From positions 62,001 through 126,000 of the forward strand of contig NVUR01000019.1 of NCBI GenBank assembly GCA_002401965.1: a stretch of DNA of 64,000 nt, read 5' to 3'. Under the pieces are notes generated by a model. That model was not told where the DNA came from. It saw only the letters and a list, made by a program, of their open reading frames with translations, and did no database searches. Numbering within the stretch: position 1 is the first letter of the stretch; every line of letters starts with the position of its first letter. The translations under genes and the position numbers were made by a program. Shown here piece after piece: positions 18,191-27,797 of the stretch. The stretch comes from Alphaproteobacteria bacterium (GTDB lineage Bacteria; Pseudomonadota; Alphaproteobacteria; Micavibrionales; Micavibrionaceae).

Positions 18191-20125
18191 TTATGTCCTT
18201 AGATCAACAACTTTCGACAAAGAATCAAAGTCGGTAATCCCTTCAAGTACCTTTAGAATGCCATCGTCTCTTAAATTTTTGAAGCCCTTTTTTAAGGCGA
18301 GGGATTTTAACTCTGCTTTAGACTCATTTCTGGCAACAACTTCATCAAGCTCCTCATCAAATAATAAAATTTCAACAACGGCGACACGCCCCTTATAGCC
18401 CTTATCCATACAAGTACTACAACCACCTTCAAGTGCTTTATAAATCCGCGGCGCATCCGCAACATCAACGCCCAAAATCTCGCATTCACGTGCATCCGCA
18501 GTATATTCAACCTTGCAACTCTTACATAAACGACGTGCGAGACGCTGTGCAAAGACAGCCGTAATCGCACCTGCAAGCATTCCGGGCTTCATTCCCAAAT
18601 CAAGCAAACGCGGAATTGCGCCAAAAGAATCATTTGTATGCAATGACGTATAAACCTGATGTCCCGTCATTGCGGCTTTCAACGCCATTTCTGCCGTGGT
18701 TTTATCGCGAACCTCACCAATAAATATAATATCGGGGTCTTGACGCAGTAAGGCTTTAATACCATCCGCAAATTCCAAAATACCTTCACGCACATGTGTT
18801 TGACGAATCATTGGTAATGAATATTCCACAGGATCTTCCAAAGTCTGAATATTCACCTCAACATCATTAATTTCATTCAACATAGAATAAAGCGATGTCG
18901 TCTTACCGCTTCCCGTTGGGCCAGTTACAATAATAATGCCCTCGGGCTTTGAATTTGCATGGGCTATCTTCGCCATATTTTCTTCACTAAAACCAAGATC
19001 GCTGAGCGGCATAATGCTCGCGCTTTTATCAAGGACACGTAAAACGATATTTTCACCATGAACAGTGGGTAAAGAAGACACACGAAAATCAGCCTCTCGT
19101 CCCCCGATATTCATGTTAAAACGACCATCTTGCGGTGTTAATTTATCCGCAATATTCATTTCAGACATAATTTTCAGACGCTGCGATATCCCGCTCCAAT
19201 GCTGTTTATGCAGAATTTGCGCGGTGAACAAAACACCATCCAAACGGTATCTTAAGCGCACAAAGTTATCTTCCGGCTCAAAATGCAAGTCAGATACGCC
19301 AAGTTTAACAGCGTCAAAAACAAGTGCATTAACCAGACGTACAATCGGATGGCTAAACGCTTCACTTTCATCCAGTGATGCAACATCTTGCTGTTCTCCG
19401 CCTTCTTCCAATTCATCAAGAATCCCCTTGATAGAACTGGCATAACCATAAGCCGCATCAATCGCCTCTGATAAGATTGCCGACGTTGTGACCATAGGCT
19501 TAATCTGAAAACCTCTGGGTAAATACCGACGCAACGTATCTAATGCAACGACATCATAAGGGTCAGACATAGCAACATGAACTTCACATTCACCATTATC
19601 CAGTAAGATAGGTAAAACCTGATGCTGTAACGCCACCATTTTATCCAGCAAAGCCAGTGCATCACCATCAACAATCGTATTACGGGGATCAAAAACTCCA
19701 AACCCTGATGTTTCGGCAAGGAAAATCGTTAAGGCATCTTCATCAATAAACCCAAGAGAGACCAAAATCTCACCAAGCATTTTACCGGAAATTTTCTTTT
19801 CCTGTAGGGCAACATTTAACTGATCGTCCGTAATAAGCCCCATAGAGACCATACGTTCCCCCATACGACCTTTACTAGGATCATTATCCTCTTGCTGACC
19901 TTCATCATCTGTGGTTTGTAAACCGCCTGACATTGTTTGTAATGCGGTACTTGTTTCCTCTTTGATATCCACATTATCTGATATAATTTCTACCGATATG
20001 GTCTCTAAATCATCTGTCCCATCCACAATAAATTCTATACCATCAACATCATCATTACCAATGCTCGGCTCTACAACCGTGCTATCATCGTCATCCGTCG
20101 TTACTGTAAGTTCAATATCATCCAT
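18191..20125 (-). CDS. PilB/GspE/MshE-type extension ATPase
   Basis: 644-residue assembly ATPase. An unusually acidic N-terminal extension of ~85 residues precedes the MshEN/GspE N-domain (ERMVSMGLITDDQLNVALQE). The core has Walker A GPTGSGKTT at 402-410, TLEDPVEY at 428-435, Walker B DPDIIFIGEVRD at 463-474 and His box TGHQVYTSLHTN at 487-498. Zinc cysteines sit at C534-x2-C537 and C569-x2-C572. It is the first gene of the pilus locus, so the promoter should lie in 20126-20270; I see no confident promoter there. Confidence 0.93.
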   Translation of the reverse strand: MDDIELTVTTDDDDSTVVEPSIGNDDVDGIEFIVDGTDDLETISVEIISDNVDIKEETSTALQTMSGGLQTTDDEGQQEDNDPSKGRMGERMVSMGLITDDQLNVALQEKKISGKMLGEILVSLGFIDEDALTIFLAETSGFGVFDPRNTIVDGDALALLDKMVALQHQVLPILLDNGECEVHVAMSDPYDVVALDTLRRYLPRGFQIKPMVTTSAILSEAIDAAYGYASSIKGILDELEEGGEQQDVASLDESEAFSHPIVRLVNALVFDAVKLGVSDLHFEPEDNFVRLRYRLDGVLFTAQILHKQHWSGISQRLKIMSEMNIADKLTPQDGRFNMNIGGREADFRVSSLPTVHGENIVLRVLDKSASIMPLSDLGFSEENMAKIAHANSKPEGIIIVTGPTGSGKTTSLYSMLNEINDVEVNIQTLEDPVEYSLPMIRQTHVREGILEFADGIKALLRQDPDIIFIGEVRDKTTAEMALKAAMTGHQVYTSLHTNDSFGAIPRLLDLGMKPGMLAGAITAVFAQRLARRLCKSCKVEYTADARECEILGVDVADAPRIYKALEGGCSTCMDKGYKGRVAVVEILLFDEELDEVVARNESKAELKSLALKKGFKNLRDDGILKVLEGITDFDSLSKVVDLRT

Positions 20126-20272
20126 ATCGATCGCTACACCTTAATCTATGTGCTTTTATAACTTTAATTTATCAAAAAATACGCAGTGTAGAAAGATAGC
20201 CTAGAAAGCCATTGCCCCTTTTTATCAGGAAAAAGTTAAAATTTGATGTAAATGACTTCAAGAGGAAAGAAA

Positions 20273-20297
20273 AAGGCGAACATAATAAGCCCGCCTT
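20273..20297 (-). terminator. Intrinsic terminator after glutamine synthetase
   Basis: Minus-strand stem AAGGCG / CGCCTT with a 13-base loop followed by a T-rich run (CTTTTTCTTTCC), 23 bases past the glutamine synthetase stop. It insulates the pilus locus from upstream transcription. Confidence 0.7.
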
Positions 20298-20319
20298 CTG
20301 TAAGAATTACATTGCATCG

Positions 20320-21432
20320 CTATTCCGCAGCAACGGCGATTTTATTTTCTTCTTCACGTGGCCATGACGTAAAGGTCATCACAGATTCATCCACACCACA
20401 AATTGTTGTACATAAACGTGCAGACACAAGATACGGATCAGAATTTGCGCCTGGACGACGATCTTCAAGATAACCATAACCTTTTTGAGCAACCAATTGT
20501 GGGATACGAATAGAACATCCACGATCCGCTGTACCGGCTCTGAACGTATTGATATCACATGTTTCATGCGCCCCCGTTAAACGACGATCAAGAGCGTGAC
20601 CATACAGCTTAATATGCTGCGGATGCTTTTCGCTCAACGCTTTTACTGCGGCGTCAATGGCATCTTTGCCCTTTACCTTATCACGCGTATCATTTGTCGA
20701 GAAGTTCGTGTGCATCCCTGCACCATTCCAATCGCCAACAACAGGCTTATTATGCGTAGAAACCGTCACGCCATAATCCTCGGCAATGCGGTATAACAAC
20801 CAACGGGCAATCCAGATATCATCTGATGCTTTCATCGCGCCTGCATCCTCATCTCCACCACGATAACCAATTTGGAATTCCCATTGTCCAGGCATCACTT
20901 CCGCATTGATACCATAGAATAGAAGACCAATATCAAGACAGGCCTGTGCATGCTCCTCTACAATATCACGACCATAGGCTTCATCCGCGCCAACGCCGCA
21001 ATAATATGGACCTTGAGGCCCTGGGAAACCTTGATCGGGCCAACCAAGAGGCTGGCGTCCTTTAAACAATGTATATTCCTGCTCAAATCCACACCATGGG
21101 TCTTGCTCTGCCGCACCAGCATCAAGTACAGCACGTAATTGCGCGCGTGAGTTAGAAACATGCGGCGTACCATCAGGGTTATAAACCTCGGTCATAACAA
21201 GAAAACTGCCTTCACCACGGATTGGGTCAGGAACAAAATATACAGGTTTAAGGGTACAATCAGAATTGTTTCCCTCTGCTTGCATTGTTGATGATCCGTC
21301 AAAGCTCCACTCGGGAAAATCTTCAATAGATGGCTTTGCCCCGACATCAATGACCCGCGCTTTTGAACGCAACTTACGCGTCGGAAGCGTACCATCAAGC
21401 CATATATATTCAGCTAAAGTAAAATTAGACAT
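20320..21432 (-). CDS. glnII: Glutamine synthetase, type II (eukaryote-like)
   Basis: 370-residue GSII, clearly shorter than the ~470-residue bacterial GlnA. Type II blocks are WSFDGSSTMQAEGNNSDCTL (residues ~43-62), NAEVMPGQWEFQIG, VVGDWNGAGMHTNFSTN and GAHETCDINTFRAG-TADRGCSIRIP near the end. It makes glutamine from glutamate, ammonia and ATP. GSII is known from Rhizobiales and scattered other bacteria beside GlnA; no glnA or PII gene is in the window. It has its own promoter region (21433-21540) and terminator. No adenylylation site is expected in this type. Confidence 0.95.
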   Translation of the reverse strand: MSNFTLAEYIWLDGTLPTRKLRSKARVIDVGAKPSIEDFPEWSFDGSSTMQAEGNNSDCTLKPVYFVPDPIRGEGSFLVMTEVYNPDGTPHVSNSRAQLRAVLDAGAAEQDPWCGFEQEYTLFKGRQPLGWPDQGFPGPQGPYYCGVGADEAYGRDIVEEHAQACLDIGLLFYGINAEVMPGQWEFQIGYRGGDEDAGAMKASDDIWIARWLLYRIAEDYGVTVSTHNKPVVGDWNGAGMHTNFSTNDTRDKVKGKDAIDAAVKALSEKHPQHIKLYGHALDRRLTGAHETCDINTFRAGTADRGCSIRIPQLVAQKGYGYLEDRRPGANSDPYLVSARLCTTICGVDESVMTFTSWPREEENKIAVAAE

Positions 21433-21549
21433 TAAAATCTCCGTTGTTCAATATTATTTTTATATCGCGAAGCGTCACATATTTTATACAGAAAAGCAAG
21501 ATTTTAAGAAAAGTTGGTCACGGTAAAATCTGGTGAATAAACAAACGAA

Positions 21550-21570
21550 AAGGTGCTAAACTAGCACCTT
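21550..21570 (-). terminator. Intrinsic terminator after rpoD
   Basis: Perfect 9-bp stem AAGGTGCTA / TAGCACCTT with a three-base loop, followed on the minus strand by TTCGTTTGTTT. It lies 28 bases beyond the rpoD stop and ends the yqeY-dnaG-rpoD block. Confidence 0.85.
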
Positions 21571-21597
21571 CCCGAAGACTATAATTCTTTGAACAAG

Positions 21598-23619
21598 TTA
21601 AGTATCCAAGAAGCTACGTAATTTACGGCTACGGCTTGGATGCTTCAATTTACGCAACGCTTTGGCCTCGATCTGACGAATACGTTCACGCGTCACGTGG
21701 AACTGCTGCCCGACCTCTTCCAAAGTATGGTCAGTATTCATACCAATACCAAAACGCATACGAAGAACACGCTCTTCACGCGGGGTAAGCGATGCAAGTA
21801 CACGCGTTGTTGTTTCACGCAAGTTCGAGTGAATAGCACTTTCAACTGGCAAAATAGCATTTGTATCCTCAATGAAATCACCCAGCGATGAATCTTCTTC
21901 ATCCCCAATTGGTGTTTCAAGGGAAACCGGCTCTTTCGCGATTTTTAATACCTTGCGGACTTTGTCCAAAGGCATATGTAAACGCTCGGCCAACTCCTCA
22001 GGTGTTGGCTCGCGGCCAATTTCATGCATCATCTGACGCGATGTACGCACAAGTTTATTGATCGTTTCAATCATATGCACAGGAATACGGATTGTGCGCG
22101 CCTGATCCGCGATTGAACGCGTAATAGCTTGCCTGATCCACCATGTCGCATAAGTCGAGAATTTATAACCACGACGATATTCGAATTTATCAACGGCCTT
22201 CATCAAGCCGATATTACCTTCCTGGATCAAATCAAGGAATTGAAGACCACGATTTGTATATTTCTTCGCAATCGAAATAACCAGACGCAAATTAGCCTCA
22301 ACCATTTCCTTCTTCGCGCGCGCTGCTTCTTTTTCACCTTTTTGAACCGTACCAACGATACGACGCCATTCACCAATCGGCAACATGGCTTCTTCCGAAA
22401 TCATCGCGATATGATCGCGCATTTTTTGTACTTGCTCACCATGTTTTTCAGTGAATGCAGCCCAGCCCTTACCTTTTAATTTTCCAACACGCTCAAGCCA
22501 CGCAGGGTCAAGCTCAGCACCATAATGCTCTTTAAGAAAGTCCTCACGCTTCACCTTACAGTCAACAGCAAGACGCATAATCTTACCTTCAGTACTGACC
22601 AACTCACGGTTCATACCGTAGAGACGATCAATCAACTGCTCAATCCGTGCATTATTCAAATGCACTTCATCCATCAAAACAATCATCTCGTCTTTAAGTT
22701 TATCGTATTTCTTATTTGCAGCAGTGGCAGGCTCTTCACCTTTTTGCAACGCGCCAAGACGCTCTTGCTGAACCTTTTGCATTTTCTTGTAGGTCTTCTG
22801 GATATTACCGAATATTTCGAAAACTTGTGGAGATAGCTCTTCCTCCATTACAGAAAGAGAAACATTACCTTCATCCTCATCTTCGTCGTCAGTAGACTCA
22901 CCATCAGTGGCTTCATCAGATTTCTCTGCATCTTCGCCATCTTTCTTTTCTGCACCTTCGCCGTCTTTATTCTTAGCATCTTCGATTTTCTTCGCCGCAA
23001 GAGCCTCTTCAGCAGCCTTTGCCAAACCTTCTGCCGTTGCGTCAACTTCCGGCCCTTTATATGTCGCATCAAGGTCAATAATCTCACGCAGCAAAATATC
23101 ACCTTCTTGCAACGCTTTATACCAAGCAATTAACGATTCAATGGCCAGCGGGCTTTCGCACATCCCGCCAATCATCATACCACGTCCGGCCTCTATACGT
23201 TTTGCAATTGCAATTTCGCCTTCACGTGAAAGCAACTCAACCGCGCCCATTTCGCGCAAATACATACGCACAGGATCATCAGTACGACCTGTATCATCAT
23301 CCGCAATATTACCGCCAGATTCGTATTCTTCATCACTGTCCGAATCAGACTTCTTCGCCGCATCAGCCGGCACATCTTCCATCTTCTCAACCAGCTTAAT
23401 GCCGCCATCCGACAAAGCCGCCATAGCATCTTCGATTTGCTCAGCTGTCACAGTCTCAGCAGGCAACGCCTTATTAAACGCGTCAAAGGTAACAGCACCT
23501 TTTTCCTTACCCTCACCGAGCAGTTTTTTGACAACGCGCGTCATCGCCGCTTTCGTCATCGGCTTCGCAGCCTTTGTGTCTTTCGATTTTTTATCACTCA
23601 CAGCAGTATTTCCAACCAT
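21598..23619 (-). CDS. rpoD: RNA polymerase primary sigma factor (sigma-70)
   Basis: 673 residues. It has region 1.1 at the N-terminus, region 1.2 ([22 protein letters not shown]), and a long non-conserved region with a very acidic Lys/Glu/Asp low-complexity stretch (around residues 215-260). Region 2 ([40 protein letters not shown]), region 3 ([13 protein letters not shown]) and region 4 ([40 protein letters not shown]) follow. It directs housekeeping transcription. Position downstream of dnaG is the classic macromolecular-synthesis arrangement. The ATG at 23619 has only a modest ribosome binding site (AGGT); a GTG at Val7 is an alternative. Confidence 0.98.
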   Translation of the reverse strand: MVGNTAVSDKKSKDTKAAKPMTKAAMTRVVKKLLGEGKEKGAVTFDAFNKALPAETVTAEQIEDAMAALSDGGIKLVEKMEDVPADAAKKSDSDSDEEYESGGNIADDDTGRTDDPVRMYLREMGAVELLSREGEIAIAKRIEAGRGMMIGGMCESPLAIESLIAWYKALQEGDILLREIIDLDATYKGPEVDATAEGLAKAAEEALAAKKIEDAKNKDGEGAEKKDGEDAEKSDEATDGESTDDEDEDEGNVSLSVMEEELSPQVFEIFGNIQKTYKKMQKVQQERLGALQKGEEPATAANKKYDKLKDEMIVLMDEVHLNNARIEQLIDRLYGMNRELVSTEGKIMRLAVDCKVKREDFLKEHYGAELDPAWLERVGKLKGKGWAAFTEKHGEQVQKMRDHIAMISEEAMLPIGEWRRIVGTVQKGEKEAARAKKEMVEANLRLVISIAKKYTNRGLQFLDLIQEGNIGLMKAVDKFEYRRGYKFSTYATWWIRQAITRSIADQARTIRIPVHMIETINKLVRTSRQMMHEIGREPTPEELAERLHMPLDKVRKVLKIAKEPVSLETPIGDEEDSSLGDFIEDTNAILPVESAIHSNLRETTTRVLASLTPREERVLRMRFGIGMNTDHTLEEVGQQFHVTRERIRQIEAKALRKLKHPSRSRKLRSFLDT

Positions 23620-23726
23620 ATTAAAAGATACCTATATAAAACCCGATTAAGGGTAATCCTAAATTAAATGAATTTCAAAAGGGTATGCCGCGTTTAACGA
23701 CTTTATTCCTAAAAAAATTAAACCAG

Positions 23727-25577
23727 CTATATTTCGTCATCAGACGTCTTCATTAATAATAAATTTCTAAGCTTTTCTTCATCTTCCTCACAGGAAACAT
23801 TCTTCCATCCGCTTTGTATCTCATTCCCCAGCCCTGCGCTATGTCCATCTTGCCAAGATTTAAGCCAAGAACTTTGAACATCTTCCTCTTTCGCAGACGG
23901 AGAACAAAAAGATGCGTGAACATATACAGATTCGTTGCAGATGTCACCTATTTCTTGTGCAAAACCTGAATTTTTTAGTTGCTCAATCAAAACCTTACGC
24001 TCGATTAACGGGTCATCAGACAAAATACCCATAATATTTTGCCGCAAACGATCCAATGCTACATCACTTAAAGTGAGTTCACACAGCGCATCTTCGACCC
24101 CTTCAAAGATATGAGGGTGGTTAATAACCGCAGCCAGCAAGGCATGCGTAAAAATTCGCGTCGCACGGTTTTTCGTGGAGGGCGGGCGCATAGGAATTAC
24201 AGCTCCGCCCTGATTACGAGATTTACCATACCCGCCGAAATCACGCTTTTTGAATCCGTACTCTTTGCGCTTAAAGAATGTTTCTGAAACTTTTTCACGT
24301 AGTTGTGATTTGTAATGGACTTGTACTTCCTGATTCGCAACATGCGCAACTTCATTTTCAAGTTGCTTAATGACCCCAGCGCGAAGTTCAGGCGTTTTGA
24401 AAACCCGCCCTTGCGTATAGAAATTCCAGATAAAATCAAACAACGAAACAGAACTGCCTAATATTTTTTGGAATCCTTTCACGCCAGAAGATTTTATCAA
24501 ACTGTCAGGATCTTCCCCATCGGGCATAAAAGCAAAATTAACACTGCGCCCCGGCTCTAATAAAGGCAACAAACGCTCTGATGCACGACGCGCAGCTTTA
24601 CGCCCCGCATTATCACCATCGAAACAAAGCAGCGGGATTTTGGTAAAATCAGGAATCATCTTCCACATAGATATAAGCTGTTCTTCTGTTACCGCTGTTC
24701 CCATAGGGGCAAGCGCACCACGAATCCCCGCCTGCGCGCACGCGATCACATCAAGATACCCCTCCACCAAGACAAGTGTTTGCCCATCTGCCGCCGCGCG
24801 TCTTGCCGTTGGTTCGCCGTAAAGCATGCTTCCCTTATGAAATAAAACCGTTTCCGATGAATTTATATATTTTGGTGGCACAAAATCCCCGCGCTGTGGT
24901 GGTCTTAAATGATCCGGCAAAATCCGCCCACCAAAAGCAACAGTGCGCCCACGTCGATCTGGCACAGGAAACATAACGCGATCACGAAAGAATGCATAAG
25001 GGTCACCACCGCGTGTCGATGGTCTCAATACACCCGCCTTAATCATATCCTTGTCTGTATAATCCTTCGCAGACAGAAACTTGCGTAACGCTTGCCCGTC
25101 ATCCGGCGCAAAGCCTACTTTGAATTCAGCGATAATTTCTTGCGATAAGCCACGCTCCAACAAATAATTTAGTGCATCAGCATTGCGCGAATCACGCAAA
25201 TGTTGCTCAAAAAACACTGTTGTGTCTTCTAACAGCTCATAAAGGTCTTTTTCCTTCTTCGCTTTTGCTGCGGCTTGTGGCGTTTGCTTGGGAACCTGCA
25301 TACCTGCCTCGGCCGCTAATGTTTCCACCGCGTCCATAAACGCCAAATTATCATGCTTCATAATAAAGCCGATCACATCCCCATGCGCGCCGCACCCGAA
25401 GCAATGATAAAACTGCTTATCGTCATTAATTGTAAAAGATGGGCTTTTTTCGCTATGAAACGGGCAGCAAGCCTTTGATTCGCGCCCAGCGCGCGTCACT
25501 TTAATCCTGCGCCCTATAATCTCGGACAAGGTCAGGCGATTGCGGAGTTCATCCAAAAAGTGCGGGCTGAGTGACAT
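23727..25577 (-). CDS. dnaG: DNA primase
   Basis: 616 residues. The N-terminal zinc finger has ligands C38, H41, C59 and C62 (CCPFH ... HCFGCGAHGD). The RNA polymerase domain includes LNYLLERGLSQEIIAEFKVGF and FRDRVMFPVPD. The Toprim core holds LVEGYLDVIACAQAGI and CFDGDNAGRKAA. The C-terminal helicase-binding region is divergent, as usual. It primes replication. It lies upstream of rpoD with a 107-base gap and downstream of yqeY, from which it is separated by the small opposite-strand gene at 25758-25877. Confidence 0.97.
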   Translation of the reverse strand: MSLSPHFLDELRNRLTLSEIIGRRIKVTRAGRESKACCPFHSEKSPSFTINDDKQFYHCFGCGAHGDVIGFIMKHDNLAFMDAVETLAAEAGMQVPKQTPQAAAKAKKEKDLYELLEDTTVFFEQHLRDSRNADALNYLLERGLSQEIIAEFKVGFAPDDGQALRKFLSAKDYTDKDMIKAGVLRPSTRGGDPYAFFRDRVMFPVPDRRGRTVAFGGRILPDHLRPPQRGDFVPPKYINSSETVLFHKGSMLYGEPTARRAAADGQTLVLVEGYLDVIACAQAGIRGALAPMGTAVTEEQLISMWKMIPDFTKIPLLCFDGDNAGRKAARRASERLLPLLEPGRSVNFAFMPDGEDPDSLIKSSGVKGFQKILGSSVSLFDFIWNFYTQGRVFKTPELRAGVIKQLENEVAHVANQEVQVHYKSQLREKVSETFFKRKEYGFKKRDFGGYGKSRNQGGAVIPMRPPSTKNRATRIFTHALLAAVINHPHIFEGVEDALCELTLSDVALDRLRQNIMGILSDDPLIERKVLIEQLKNSGFAQEIGDICNESVYVHASFCSPSAKEEDVQSSWLKSWQDGHSAGLGNEIQSGWKNVSCEEDEEKLRNLLLMKTSDDEI

Positions 25578-25644
25578 ATATTGAGTTCTAACAAAATTAT
25601 AACTATTCGACCATAGACATAATTACAAAAAATTTAGGTCTAAT

Positions 25645-25673
25645 TTGCATAAAATTCGAAATAAGTGTATATT
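25645..25673 (+). promoter_or_regulatory. Candidate sigma-70 promoter for the 39-codon gene
   Basis: TTGCAT at 25645-25650 and TATATT at 25668-25673, separated by 17 bases, about 85 bases before the small gene. The -35 match is partial, so this is only a candidate. The rest of the 25578-25757 stretch is AT-rich and otherwise featureless. Confidence 0.3.
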
Positions 25674-25757
25674 TGAATGAATAAATGCATATTAGTACTT
25701 ACTTTAGTGAAAGATATATGCAATAAAATCGGTGATATAAGGAACTAGGAGAATAAT

Positions 25758-25877
25758 ATGCCTGAAATCTTTACAAAAAATCAAAAATTCAACGTCATAG
25801 AATACGGTGAAAACTGTAGCTCTTTCCCACTTTGGGATAAGTTGAAGTTGAAAATACAAGGTTTTTTCAAGAAATAA
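25758..25877 (+). CDS. Uncharacterised 39-residue small protein
   Basis: An ATG 6 bases after AGGAGA opens a 39-codon frame ending at TAA 25875-25877, followed 26 bases later by a strong terminator. The peptide starts MPEIFTKNQKFNVIEYG, has one Cys (residue 20), and ends in a basic amphipathic stretch, WDKLKLKIQGFFKK. The strong ribosome binding site, candidate promoter and dedicated terminator argue for a real gene. It runs opposite to yqeY and dnaG and sits between them. I recognise no family. The amphipathic tail could bind membrane or a partner protein, which is speculation. Confidence 0.65.
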   Translation: MPEIFTKNQKFNVIEYGENCSSFPLWDKLKLKIQGFFKK

Positions 25878-25903
25878 ATTCCTAAATATAATGATATGCT
25901 TCC

Positions 25904-25933
25904 AAACCTGAAATGTCTGTTTCAGGTTTTTTT
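25904..25933 (+). terminator. Intrinsic terminator of the 39-codon gene
   Basis: Perfect 10-bp stem AAACCTGAAA / TTTCAGGTTT with loop TGTCTG, running into seven T's on the + strand. The minus-strand side has no T-run, so it serves the + gene and not yqeY. Confidence 0.9.
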
Positions 25934-25955
25934 GTTGTCTTTTGCACAAATTATT

Positions 25956-26414
25956 TTATGCCAGCTTAGCCTTCGTCGCACCGCCAGCCTTGCCCATATC
26001 AATCTGCCCTGCATAATCCGCACGCAAAACACCCATGATTTTCCCCATATCCTTGATAGAGTCCGCACCAAGATCAGCGATAATACCATCGATAATCTCT
26101 GACACTTCATCATCGGAGAGCTGTTTCGGCATAAAGGAGCGAATCACATCAATTTCAGTTTCTTCGCGTTCCGCCAAATCATCACGACCAGCTTCACTAT
26201 ATGTTTGGGATGATTCTTGGCGTTGTTTCACCATCGATTGCAGCATCAATAAAATAGTTGCATCATTAACACCATCTGCTTGCCCGTTTTCACGCTCTGC
26301 AATGTCGCGATCTTTAAACGCAGCCATGATTAAACGAATTGTCGCAAGAGCAATTTTATCCTTATTTTTCAACGCTTTTTTCATCGCTGTACTAATTTCT
26401 GTCCGCTTATCCAT
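25956..26414 (-). CDS. GatB/YqeY domain protein
   Basis: 152 residues from the ATG at 26414 (AAGGA 6 bases upstream; a TTG 24 bases earlier lacks a site). It is the stand-alone YqeY helical domain: TEISTAMKKALKNKDKIALATIRLI at the start, ERENGQADGVNDATILLMLQ, and the end GKIMGVLRADYAGQIDMGKAG. The domain resembles the tail of the Asp/Glu-tRNA amidotransferase GatB; its function alone is uncertain. Divergence from carA and proximity to dnaG-rpoD are conserved in alphaproteobacteria. Confidence 0.92.
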   Translation of the reverse strand: MDKRTEISTAMKKALKNKDKIALATIRLIMAAFKDRDIAERENGQADGVNDATILLMLQSMVKQRQESSQTYSEAGRDDLAEREETEIDVIRSFMPKQLSDDEVSEIIDGIIADLGADSIKDMGKIMGVLRADYAGQIDMGKAGGATKAKLA

Positions 26415-26502
26415 TTTTTTCCTTTTCTTTTTGTTCAAAACCCATTAGGAACTGTTTCTCTAGCAGGTACTATTTAAACAAAGTTGCTGGAGCATATCAC
26501 CA

Positions 26503-27675
26503 ATGTCTAATTTTACTAATACAAAACGCCCCCCAAATGCAACCGCTGTTGTTATTTTATCCGATGGAACTTTGTTCTGGGGACATGGCATTGGTACGGA
26601 AGATAAGTCAATCGGCGAAATTTGCTTTAATACCTCGATGACCGGATATCAGGAAATAATGACTGACCCGAGTTATGCGGGGCAAATCATCACTTTCACA
26701 TTCCCCCATATTGGTAATGTCGGCACAAATTCCGAAGATATCGAGACCATCAACCCAGCGGCGCGCGGCCTGATTATACGCGAAGATATAACCTCCCCAT
26801 CAAACTGGCGTGCAAATAAGAATTTCGATGCGTGGCTGAAAGACCATAACCTTGTGGGGATCAGCGGCATTGATACACGCGCCCTCACCCGACGCATCAG
26901 AGACCTCGGCGCGCCCAATGGCATTATCGCGCACAGCCAAGATGGTAAATTCGATCTGGATGCTCTCTATGAAGAAGCAAAGAACTGGCACGGCTTGGAA
27001 GGCGCAGATCTGGCAAAAGACGTTTCCTGCACCCAAAGCTATACGTGGGACGAAGCATTATGGAGCGCAGAAGGCGGCTACGCCCGTCAAGAAAACCCGA
27101 CCCACAAAGTCGTTGCCGTTGATTTCGGTGCAAAACGTAACATCTTGCGCTGCCTTGCCGCAGCGGGATGTGATGTCACGGTTGTCCCTGCGAATGCAAC
27201 AGCCGAAGAAATACTCGCCCACAAGCCTGATGGTGTATTCCTATCCAATGGCCCCGGCGATCCGACGGCAACAGGTGAATACGCCGTGCCAATGGTGCAA
27301 GGCTTGCTGGAAAAGAATATACCGATTTTCGGAATTTGCCTCGGCCACCAAATTCTTGCGCTGGCCTTAGGCTGTAAAACAGAGAAAATGCATCTTGGTC
27401 ATCGCGGCGCGAACCAACCCGTGCAAGACATCAAAACCGGACGCGTTGAAATCACATCGCAAAATCATGGCTTTGTTGTTGTTGCCGATACCCTGCCTGA
27501 CAATGTATCACAATCACATATCAGCCTGTTTGACGGATCAAACGAAGGCATAACCGTAGAGGGAAAACCTGTGTTTTCGGTGCAATACCACCCCGAAGCC
27601 TCCCCCGGCCCACAAGACAGCCATTATTTATTTGATCGCTTCATGGATAATATTAAAGCAGCGAAAGCCGCATAG
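26503..27675 (+). CDS. carA: Carbamoyl-phosphate synthase small subunit
   Basis: 390-residue glutaminase subunit that feeds ammonia to CarB for pyrimidine and arginine synthesis. The N-terminal CPSase domain includes TSMTGYQEIMTDPSYAGQI. The class I amidotransferase triad is C279 (GICLGHQ), H363 and E365 (QYHPEASPGP). GGAG lies 10 bases before the ATG. It is divergent from yqeY over an 88-base shared upstream region. carB follows after a 122-base spacer containing the structured repeat. Confidence 0.98.
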   Translation: MSNFTNTKRPPNATAVVILSDGTLFWGHGIGTEDKSIGEICFNTSMTGYQEIMTDPSYAGQIITFTFPHIGNVGTNSEDIETINPAARGLIIREDITSPSNWRANKNFDAWLKDHNLVGISGIDTRALTRRIRDLGAPNGIIAHSQDGKFDLDALYEEAKNWHGLEGADLAKDVSCTQSYTWDEALWSAEGGYARQENPTHKVVAVDFGAKRNILRCLAAAGCDVTVVPANATAEEILAHKPDGVFLSNGPGDPTATGEYAVPMVQGLLEKNIPIFGICLGHQILALALGCKTEKMHLGHRGANQPVQDIKTGRVEITSQNHGFVVVADTLPDNVSQSHISLFDGSNEGITVEGKPVFSVQYHPEASPGPQDSHYLFDRFMDNIKAAKAA

Positions 27676-27693
27676 AGGAATAGTAGAACAAAA

Positions 27694-27793
27694 AGTCATT
27701 CATATCTTTATCTGGACAAGGCATGAGTGACGCAGCGTAGTTTACTACGTAAGGATACGAATAACGATGCTCCAGATAAATAGAGGAATGACT
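27694..27793 (+). repeat. Structured intergenic repeat, copy 2 (carA-carB)
   Basis: The core 27707-27780 (74 bases) has perfect 10-bp ends, TTTATCTGGA / TCCAGATAAA, and a central hairpin CGTAGT-TT-ACTACG at 27736-27749. Past a short internal mismatch the arms extend through AGTCATTC (27694-27701) and GAATGACT (27786-27793). It shares acaaggcatgag (27716-27727) and acgaataacgatg (27757-27769) with copy 1. The right arm contains GAGG, the probable carB ribosome binding site before ATG 27798. The hairpin differs from copy 1 by a paired change (T-A to G-C), which preserves the fold. Confidence 0.85.
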
Positions 27794-27797
27794 AAGA

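Noticed and set aside
22907-23650. 247-codon open frame antisense to rpoD
   Set aside because: It mirrors the biased, repetitive N-terminal part of rpoD, has Ser/Ala/Pro-rich low-complexity translation and no ribosome binding site; rpoD is certain.
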